DNA from: Burkholderiales bacterium
Lineage (GTDB): Bacteria > Pseudomonadota > Gammaproteobacteria > Burkholderiales > Burkholderiaceae_C
DNA length: 64,000 nucleotides
Assembly: GCA_947474755.1 (NCBI GenBank)
Contig: CANJJE010000013.1
Coordinates: 1-64,000, forward strand
Direction of reading: 5' to 3'
Shown here: positions 1-4,842 of the stretch, piece by piece
Layout: each line of letters starts with the position of its first letter
How positions within the stretch are numbered: position 1 is the first letter of the stretch
Position numbers and translations under genes: made by a program
Notes under the pieces: generated by a model
What the model saw: only the letters and a program-made list of their open reading frames with translations
What the model was told of the DNA's origin: nothing
The model's database searches: none

Positions 1-105
1 AACAACCACAGACTGCTCGAACCCATCGGCTACATCCCACCCGCCGAGGCCGAGGCAAACTACTACCGGCAACTCGCCAGTCAAGCCGCCGAGGTGGCAG
101 CCTGA
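1..105 (+). pseudogene. C-terminal end of an IS3-family transposase (OrfB), cut by the window edge
   Basis: Frame 1 is open from the first base to a TGA at 103-105 and encodes 34 residues. It begins NNHRLLEPIGYIPPAEAE and reads like the extreme C-terminus of IS3-family DDE integrase-type transposases, where the RPH-IGY-sPaEFE pattern follows the catalytic core. Whether the rest of the transposase is intact lies outside the window. The GGCGGTTCA sequence ending near 144 resembles the right end of such elements (they end in CA), so the insertion sequence probably stops about 8 bp before the first attC site. Confidence 0.7.
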
Positions 106-144
106 CTTAACCCAACGGGCCTCCGCGAAATGCGGGGCGGTTCA
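106..144 (+). mobile_element. Probable right terminus of the IS3-like element
   Basis: After the transposase stop codon there is a short stretch with CTCCGCGAAATGCGGGGCGG and a terminal TTCA at 141-144. IS3-family elements generally end within 50 bp of the orfB stop, in an inverted repeat terminating in CA. The left end and any target duplication are outside the window, so the boundary is an inference. Confidence 0.45.
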
Positions 145-151
145 AACAGAC

Positions 152-211
152 GCCTAACCCTTCCTTCAAGCGGACTGGCCTACGGCCAGCCGCTTAAGTC
201 AAACGTTAGGC
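152..211 (+). repeat. attC site 1 (integron cassette recombination site, 60 bp)
   Basis: The site begins GCCTAAC (152-158) and ends GTTAGGC (205-211), the complementary R'' and R' core sites of an attC. The interior is imperfectly self-complementary: TTCAAGCGG at 165-173 pairs with CCGCTTAAG at 190-198, with a CTGGCC/GGCCAG tip. At 60 bp it has the classic 59-base-element length. The gene it belonged to has been displaced by the IS element to its left. Confidence 0.85.
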
Positions 212-275
212 GGCGCAGAAGACGCGTCTCAACCTTCATCTTGCTCCGGACGGTTTTCGTATATACACTACCCGA
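212..275 (+). promoter_or_regulatory. Putative cassette-borne promoter/operator of the brnTA pair
   Basis: Between attC1 and the first toxin codon lie TTGCTC (241-246) and, 17 bp on, TACACT (264-269), a weak -35/-10 pair. The 8-bp palindrome GTATATAC (259-266) overlaps the -10. BrnTA-type modules usually repress themselves, and toxin-antitoxin cassettes normally carry their own promoter. The assignment is by position and motif only. Confidence 0.4.
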
Positions 276-551
276 GTGCGCCTGACCTACGATCCAGCCA
301 AGCGAGAGAAGGGGCTCATAGAGCGCGGTCTCGACTTCGAAGATGCCTTGATCGTCTTCGAAGGGCCGACAGTCGAGATCGAAGACACGCGCAAGGACTA
401 CGGCGAACGTCGGATCATCTGCTACGGACGCCTGGAAGACCGACTGGTAGTCGTTGGGTACACGCCGCGTGGCGCGGATCGCCACGTGTTCAGCATGCGA
501 AAGGCCAATGATCGTGAGCAAGCTCGCCTCGCGTCGTACTTTGGGCTCTGA
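276..551 (+). CDS. brnT: BrnT-family toxin (type II toxin-antitoxin)
   Basis: This 91-residue protein starts at GTG 276. It shows the BrnT pattern: an N-terminal (L)TYDPAKREKGLIERGLDFEDA segment where family members have the W-DP-K-N--KHG-sF-eA block, a central strand with YGERRII, then LVVVGYTPRG and a C-terminal RKANDREQ segment matching the R-ISaRkA-rE block. BrnT toxins are RelE-fold ribonucleases neutralised by BrnA. The BrnA-like gene follows after 1 bp, in the usual toxin-first order. The pair occupies one integron cassette between attC1 and attC2, a common context for TA modules. The GTG start is the first in-frame start after the attC. Confidence 0.85.
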   Translation: MRLTYDPAKREKGLIERGLDFEDALIVFEGPTVEIEDTRKDYGERRIICYGRLEDRLVVVGYTPRGADRHVFSMRKANDREQARLASYFGL

Positions 552-552
552 C

Positions 553-807
553 ATGGCGCGCGTGGACGCGCATCAGATCAAGCCCCACGAGTACAAGGAA
601 CTCCCTGAACTCACCGAAGAGATGCTCTCCCGAGCCGTCGTCAACAAGGGCGGGCGCCCTCGCTCGGAAAGCCCTCGCCAGCTGATCAGCCTTCGGCTGC
701 CGCCGGAGGTCATTGAACGGTGGCGCGCAACCGGACCGGGTTGGCAAACTCGCATGGCTGAGCGGTTGGCAAAGGGCCCAACCACCCGTGCAAAAAGCAC
801 CGCCTAA
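553..807 (+). CDS. brnA: BrnA-family antitoxin
   Basis: This 84-residue protein uses ATG 553, 1 bp after the toxin stop, so translation is probably coupled. The N-terminal half is charged and would wrap the toxin. The C-terminal half has the ribbon-helix-helix type core around SLRLPPEVIERWRATG followed by W-T-M---L, as in BrnA proteins. It would bind BrnT and repress the shared promoter. The stop codon TAA lies inside the left core site of attC2 (GCCTAAC), typical for compact gene cassettes. A longer in-frame ORF upstream overlaps the toxin and is unlikely to be used. Confidence 0.85.
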   Translation: MARVDAHQIKPHEYKELPELTEEMLSRAVVNKGGRPRSESPRQLISLRLPPEVIERWRATGPGWQTRMAERLAKGPTTRAKSTA

Positions 808-930
808 CCCCTCGCTCAAGCGGAGCGCCAACGGCAGGCCACCAGGCCCGGTCTGGCGGTACACGGTACATTTTCGCCAGCCCGGGCCTGGCGTCCTGCC
901 GCTGGCGCCCGCTTAGCTCGAACGTTAGGC
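802..930 (+). repeat. attC site 2 (129 bp)
   Basis: The core sites are GCCTAAC (802-808) and GTTAGGC (924-930). Next to them, CGCTCAAGCGG pairs with CCGCTTAGCTCG. The long central stem is nearly palindromic (GGCCACCAGGCCCGG against CCGGGCCTGGCGTCC). The sequence is almost identical to attC5 at 4134-4262, as expected for sites from one integron platform or a set of closely related cassettes. Confidence 0.9.
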
Positions 931-946
931 CTTTGATTCGCGAGCC

Positions 947-1522
947 ATGACCACCAACTTTTTCTACGTCTATGCGATCAAGGATCCGCGGTCAAAGCAG
1001 CCGAAGCCGTTCTACGTCGGTAAGGGGACGGGAAGTCGGGCCTACGACCATCTTGTATCGCCCGACGCGACGAGAAAGTACAAGAAGATCAAGGAGATCC
1101 TCGATGCGGGCAAAAAACCGATCATTGACATTCTCGTGGACGACCTCACCGAGGCACAGGCGCTGAAGATCGAAGCGGAGTTGATTGCAGCCTTCGGAAC
1201 AGAGGAGACCGGAGGAATCCTGACAAACGCGGTTATTCCCTCGGGGCTTGGAGGAAAGAAGCGCGATCACATTTCTGTGCCACAGGGAACGGTCGAGCGA
1301 GCGCAACTCGGACTGGAGTTCCTCAAGGCGGCGATCCTTGAACTTGCAAAGGCAAATCCTGGCGGCATCACCAACTCCGATGCCGCGAGCCTGTTGGGAC
1401 TGCGGAGTGACTACAACGGGAAACAGAAGGACTACCTGTCCTACAGCGTCCTCGGCCTGCTCATCCGCGAAGGAAAGGTCGAGAGAAGGCACACTCCGCC
1501 CCGTCATGTCGCAAAGGCCTAA
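947..1522 (+). CDS. GIY-YIG nuclease-domain protein carried on an integron cassette
   Basis: This 191-residue protein starts at ATG 947, 16 bp after attC2. The GIY-YIG signature appears as VYA (residues 8-10) and YVG (23-25), followed by KGTGSR with the conserved Arg 31 and an acidic helix IEAEL near residue 75 that can supply the metal-binding Glu. From about residue 110 there is a separate helical segment ending in YSVLGLLIREGKVER, which looks like a small winged-helix or wing-like module. Such proteins cut or nick DNA. The role of this one is unknown; phage defence or another cassette-encoded accessory function is possible. Its stop codon lies in attC3. Confidence 0.75.
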   Translation: MTTNFFYVYAIKDPRSKQPKPFYVGKGTGSRAYDHLVSPDATRKYKKIKEILDAGKKPIIDILVDDLTEAQALKIEAELIAAFGTEETGGILTNAVIPSGLGGKKRDHISVPQGTVERAQLGLEFLKAAILELAKANPGGITNSDAASLLGLRSDYNGKQKDYLSYSVLGLLIREGKVERRHTPPRHVAKA

Positions 1523-1645
1523 CCCCTCGCTCAAGCTGACCCACTACGGCAGCCGTCGCTTGGCCGCTCCAGGCGCCTGTGGCATCCTGCCTTCCGCGGC
1601 CAAGCGCCATCTGCCTCCGCGGGCAGCTTAGCTCGAACGTTAGGC
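1517..1645 (+). repeat. attC site 3 (129 bp)
   Basis: The core sites are GCCTAAC (1517-1523) and GTTAGGC (1639-1645). The flanking arms CTCAAGCTG and CAGCTTAGCTCG pair, and the middle folds through CGCTTGGCCGC / GCGGCCAAGCG. The outer arms match attC2 and attC5, whereas the central loop differs, which is normal for attC diversity within one array. Confidence 0.9.
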
Positions 1646-1660
1646 CGCGCAACAACCACC

Positions 1661-2053
1661 ATGCCCGCCGTCATACGCTTCAACACCGGCAAGTTCGACG
1701 TGATGCGCGAACGACCGAACCCAATCAACCCGATCTTCGGTGAATCACTGCTGCTTTGGCTCAAGCAAGCAATGCAGCCAGCGCATGACATCGACGAACC
1801 TGAACCGGAAGACTGGGGCTGGTACGCACATCTTGTTTGGGAGGGTCAGCGCTTCATGCTTGGCTCATCCGCCTCTGACGAAGAAGATGGAAAGCGAGAG
1901 TGGGTTCTCCAGGTTGTCCCTCAACGCTCACTCAAGGAGCGCCTTCTCGGTCGAGGAAAGGTCGCGCACGATCACCCGCTGGTCCAGTACCTGGCCGGAG
2001 TTCTCTCCCGAGAAAAGGCCTTCATCGGGGTCAGCGTTGAAAGCGCGGCATAA
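1661..2053 (+). CDS. Cassette-encoded hypothetical protein
   Basis: This 130-residue protein starts at ATG 1661, 15 bp after attC3, with its stop inside the left core of the interrupted attC4. It is soluble with no signal peptide or membrane segment. It has an acidic middle (DIDEPEPEDW) followed by a GWYAHLVWEG segment and a basic stretch (RSLKERLLGRG). I do not recognise the family. Its position and size are those of a typical orphan integron cassette protein, so an accessory function of recent arrival is likely, but no specific role can be given. Confidence 0.7.
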   Translation: MPAVIRFNTGKFDVMRERPNPINPIFGESLLLWLKQAMQPAHDIDEPEPEDWGWYAHLVWEGQRFMLGSSASDEEDGKREWVLQVVPQRSLKERLLGRGKVAHDHPLVQYLAGVLSREKAFIGVSVESAA

Positions 2054-2061
2054 CCCCTTAC
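2048..2061 (+). repeat. Left remnant of attC site 4, interrupted by an IS element
   Basis: GCATAAC (2048-2054) is a one-base variant of the attC left core and overlaps the stop codon of the upstream cassette gene, as in the other cassettes. Homology to attC breaks off at about 2061, where the IS inverted repeat begins. The matching right half is at 3469-3518. Confidence 0.6.
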
Positions 2062-2073
2062 AGGGACTTCCCA

Positions 2074-2395
2074 TTTAGTCAACCGGATTGCGTTGGTGTT
2101 TCCTTCAAGACGGCTTTGGTTTTCTCGGTGCGCAGACGAGGGCTGAAGCGGCTGAACAGAGAACAGACTGCCACTCTACAGACGGCCTTGTTGCAGCCAC
2201 CCGCCCGTGCTTGAACGGGCGGCTGCGGGCCCAGATACGAACCGCTCAGCCGGGCTCCATTCCTATCGCGTGGATCTGGCCTTGCGGCCCCACCAGGGGT
2301 TAGTCGAGCTTGCCAGCTGCCGGTCTGACCTGTCAGTGCATCTTCATCGTCTCGTCGTGCAAGGAAGTTGATTCCGTTGTTCGATCAGGCTTGGA
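2074..2395 (-). ncRNA. Non-coding end of the IS1111-type element, candidate bridge-RNA region
   Basis: About 320 bp between the transposase stop and the terminal repeat has no convincing ORF on either strand. In IS110-family elements one non-coding end is transcribed into a bridge RNA that pairs with donor and target DNA; in the IS1111 subgroup it lies downstream of the recombinase gene, as here. I did not derive loop structures, and the element is decayed, so this is a positional inference. Confidence 0.35.
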
Positions 2396-3379
2396 TCAAG
2401 CCGGCGCAGCCTGCGCTTGCGGCGCGCCGGGCCTCACGCTGACGTGATGCCGATCAAAGTGTTCACCCCGCGTCATCACCGCCCACAGAATCCGTGCGTT
2501 CTTGTTGGCCAGGGCCACCACGGCTTTTTGCCAGCCGCATCGTTCCTTGAGCGCGAGCACCCAGCGGCTGATCGGATCGTTGCGGCTGTGCTCGGTGTTG
2601 ACCACCGGCTTGGCGCCCTGGATCAGCAACGTGCGCAGGTAGGCATCCCCGCGTTTGGTGATCGTGCCCAGGTTGCTCTTGCCGCCGCTGGAGTGCTGTT
2701 TGGGTACCAGGCCGAGCCAGGCGCCGAGCTGTGCGCCGCTCTTGAACTGCTTGAAGTCGCCCCCGTGGCCACGGCTGCCGACGCGGTCACGGGGTCCACG
2801 CCCATGAGCTGAGCGGCGCGCTGCACGGCTTGGTTGTCAGCCGCGTGCGCTGCCAGCCGTGTGTCGCGCCAGGCCAGATGCTCGTCCAGTTCACGCCACC
2901 GTGACTGGGCACGCGCGAGCGTCATGCGGGCCACAGCGTTGAGTTCGTTGCTGGCGTCTTCCAGGATGTCGTCCAGCGTCATCTGCAAGGCCCGTACGCC
3001 AGTGGCCACGGCCAAGCCGAACTCCAGCAGCAGACCGCGGATGCGATTGATGCAGGCGGTGCGGTCGGCCTTGATTCCCTCGCGCAGCCGGTGCACGCAC
3101 AGCAGGCTCTGCTGCTCGATGCTTTTGACCGGCACGAAGCGCATGTGCGGGCGGCTGGCGGCCTCGCAGATCGCGCGCCCAGTGGTGGGCGCTGGAGCTG
3201 ACTTCCATGACGATCAGACAGCCCGCAGGCAATTGGGCGCACCAGGCCAGAAACTTGTCGCGGCTGAGGGCGCGGTTGATGAGAACGCGGGAGCCGGCGT
3301 CAACGGCATGCACCTGGATCACGCGCGTGGAGAGATCGACGCCGACACGGGCCGGCACACCTCGGGTCATCTTGTCCAC
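2396..3379 (-). pseudogene. Decayed IS110/IS1111-family transposase (DEDD recombinase)
   Basis: Three minus-strand fragments in different frames join into one IS110-type transposase. The N-terminus (ARVGVDLSTRVIQVHAVD, start at 3379) carries the first catalytic Asp. The middle runs AICEAASRPHMRFVPVKS through VDPVTASA. The C-terminus ends LANKNARILWAVMTRGEHFD. Between ARDLRG and AICEA the segment that normally holds the next catalytic acid is missing, with a frame change near 3170. A second frameshift sits at a run of five G near 2760 (minus-strand GCCACGGGGGCGAC). With an internal deletion and a frameshift the enzyme should be inactive. Confidence 0.85.
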
Positions 3380-3468
3380 GGACTTCCCCTTTCACATGAC
3401 TGCAGATTGATGACTCACACCACCAATCTTGGCGCCTCGACGCCGTTGCCCGAAGGTGGGAAGTCCCT

Positions 3469-3518
3469 TCGTATTCCCCAGCAGACGGCTACGCCGCAGT
3501 TGAACTGAATCGTTCGGC
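3469..3518 (+). repeat. Right remnant of attC site 4
   Basis: Just outside the right IS repeat comes a sequence ending GTTGAACTGAATCGTTCGGC. It has the layout of the attC right arm (..TTGAAC..GTTRRRY), with core GTTCGGC at 3512-3518. Together with the left fragment at 2048-2061 it reconstitutes an attC split by the insertion, and it restarts the cassette pattern because a small gene follows on the plus strand. Confidence 0.55.
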
Positions 3519-3545
3519 CTCACAGAAGACGTCCGCTGACCGCTA

Positions 3546-3560
3546 TACGCTTTAGGCGTA
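3546..3560 (+). promoter_or_regulatory. Probable operator of the higBA-like module
   Basis: TACGC (3546-3550), a 5-bp spacer and GCGTA (3556-3560) form an inverted repeat that ends 10 bp before the toxin ATG. HigA-type antitoxins bind such palindromes over their own promoter. The assignment rests on symmetry and position. Confidence 0.4.
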
Positions 3561-3570
3561 CAGTCGCGAC

Positions 3571-3834
3571 ATGCTTACCGTCGTCGAAAGCCCCATCTTC
3601 CAGAAGTTGTGGCCGCGTTACTGGGACGAAGATGAGCGCGCCGAGTTCGCGTCCTTCATTGCACTGAAACCAGAAGCTGGCTCCGTAGTTCGTGGCTCTG
3701 GTGGCGTCAGGGTCATCTACCTTGCTCGAAACGAAGCTGGTGAGGTCTACCTGCTCACTCTGTATGCCAAGTCCGAGTCAGAGAACATCTCCCTCGGCAC
3801 ACTCAAGGAGATTCGCCGTGCCCTCGAAATCTAG
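3571..3834 (+). CDS. HigB/RelE-superfamily toxin
   Basis: This 87-residue protein starts at ATG 3571. It has the HigB-2/RelE-like pattern: an N-terminal ES-IF-k--p-Yw segment, the helix DEDERAEFASFIAL, a P-aG-vv-GSGGVRVIYL core where family members have the conserved G-RK-R-yy strand, then VYLLTLYAKSE and a C-terminal L--i--alei helix. Such toxins cleave translated mRNA at the ribosome. An XRE antitoxin gene overlaps its 3' end in the usual toxin-first order. The pair forms one integron cassette between attC4 and attC5. Confidence 0.85.
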   Translation: MLTVVESPIFQKLWPRYWDEDERAEFASFIALKPEAGSVVRGSGGVRVIYLARNEAGEVYLLTLYAKSESENISLGTLKEIRRALEI

Positions 3835-4132
3835 GAAGCTCAATCCCTCTGAGATCGCTGCGTTTGAAGCGAAGCGAGACATTGGTGCGGAGATCCTCCA
3901 GTCCATCAAGGACATGAAGGCCGGCAAAGGCAAGGTTGTGGTCTCGTCGGCCACAGAAGCACGAGAAGCCACAGGTCTGTCTCAGTCTCAGTTCGCCAAC
4001 TTGCTGGGTGTCTCCGTTCGCACTCTCCAAGGCTGGGAGCAAGGACGAAAACAGCCAAGCGGTGCAGCGCGCACTCTCCTTGCAATAGCTCGAACCAATC
4101 CGAAGGCGGTTCTGGCAGTCTCAGCGCAGTGA
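3818..4132 (+). CDS. HigA-like XRE-family antitoxin
   Basis: The start is taken as GTG 3818, which overlaps the toxin gene by 17 bp and has AAGGAG 6 bp upstream, giving 104 residues. The longer upstream frame is the toxin in another frame. The C-terminal half is a helix-turn-helix (ATGLSQSQFANLLGVSVRTL..WEQGRKQPSGAARTLL) as in HigA antitoxins that follow RelE/HigB-2 toxins. It should bind the toxin and repress the module through the inverted repeat at 3546-3560. The stop codon is followed directly by attC5. Confidence 0.85.
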   Translation: MPSKSRKLNPSEIAAFEAKRDIGAEILQSIKDMKAGKGKVVVSSATEAREATGLSQSQFANLLGVSVRTLQGWEQGRKQPSGAARTLLAIARTNPKAVLAVSAQ

Positions 4133-4133
4133 G

Positions 4134-4262
4134 GCCGAACCCCTCGCTCAAGCGGAGCGCCAACGGCAGCCCACCAGGCCCGGGCTGGCGGTACCCGGTA
4201 CATTTTCGCCAGCCCGGCCCTGGCGTCCTGCCGTCGGCGCCCGCTTAGCTCGAACGATAGGG
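4134..4262 (+). repeat. attC site 5, last cassette site of the array
   Basis: The site begins GCCGAAC (4134-4140), and the right core reads GATAGGG (4256-4262) instead of GTTAGGC. The body is almost identical to attC2, including ACATTTTCGCCAGCCCGG. The degenerate right core is what one expects at the distal end of an array, or after mutation of a site no longer in use. Chromosomal genes on the minus strand follow. Confidence 0.8.
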
Positions 4263-4338
4263 GTCGCTATGCAAAGCTTTCCATAGCGACCCACAGCGGT
4301 TGTTCAGGCTTGCGATTCGACGTCTCGAAAGCTGCCGT

Positions 4339-4800
4339 TCAGCGCTGCTCGTCGAGCCAGACCCGCAGCTTGCGCAGCGCCATGAGTGTGTATTCGACTT
4401 CCTGCGCCGACAGCACTTCGGCCATGCCTTCCAAGCCGCGGCCGAGCTTGGCAACTGCACGGTCTCTGGCGCGCCGCCCCGAGGCGCTGAGGCTGACGCG
4501 TTTGCCGCGGGCGTCGTCCGGGTCGGCCCGCACCGTGATGTAGCCCTTCTCGAGCAGCCGGGCCACGGTGTTGCTCATCGCGCCCTTGGTCACCTGCATC
4601 GCGTGGGCGAGATCGACCTGCGCGGCGTCGCTGCCGCGGCGCACGAGGTGGTTGAGCACGATGAACTGCGGCATGTTGATCACGGGCGCCAGCAGCTGCG
4701 CTGCACGGTGCTGCGCGAGCTGATCGATGATGCCCACCTCGTTGAGCAGCTGGAACTCGGGCGGGTCGGTTGCGGCGCCGCCTGTGGCCGTGTCGTTCAT
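4339..4800 (-). CDS. MarR-family transcriptional regulator
   Basis: This 153-residue protein starts at ATG 4800. It has the MarR winged-helix layout: dimerisation helix, NMPQFIVLNHLVRRGSDA, the recognition region VDLAHAMQVTKGAMSNTVARL, and the wing LLEKGYITVRADPDDARGKRVSLS with the characteristic D-R---R segment. It is the last gene of a minus-strand operon behind an oxidoreductase fusion (42-bp gap) and a nitroreductase-like gene. It probably controls that operon through the palindromes at 8451-8479, responding to an aromatic or electrophilic compound; the ligand is unknown. Confidence 0.85.
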   Translation of the reverse strand: MNDTATGGAATDPPEFQLLNEVGIIDQLAQHRAAQLLAPVINMPQFIVLNHLVRRGSDAAQVDLAHAMQVTKGAMSNTVARLLEKGYITVRADPDDARGKRVSLSASGRRARDRAVAKLGRGLEGMAEVLSAQEVEYTLMALRKLRVWLDEQR

Positions 4801-4842
4801 GTTCCCGTCTCATCCATCGATCTGATCCACGCGCGTCATCGC

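Larger units (their letters stand above)
2062..3468 (-). mobile_element. IS110-family element, IS1111-attC-like, inserted in attC4
   Basis: The element is bounded by a perfect 12-bp inverted repeat, AGGGACTTCCCA at 2062-2073 and TGGGAAGTCCCT at 3457-3468. It holds a degenerate IS110-type transposase on the minus strand. No target duplication is visible, in keeping with this family. Short subterminal repeats plus insertion into an attC match the IS1111-attC group, known to target cassette recombination sites. The true ends may lie a few bases outside the repeats. Confidence 0.75.

Noticed and set aside
2834-3508. Plus-strand frame across the IS110-type transposase
   Set aside because: Ser/Arg-rich shadow of the transposase pseudogene.
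152-4262. A CRISPR array
   Set aside because: The repeats are attC sites of differing length with genes between them, not short regular direct repeats with spacers.
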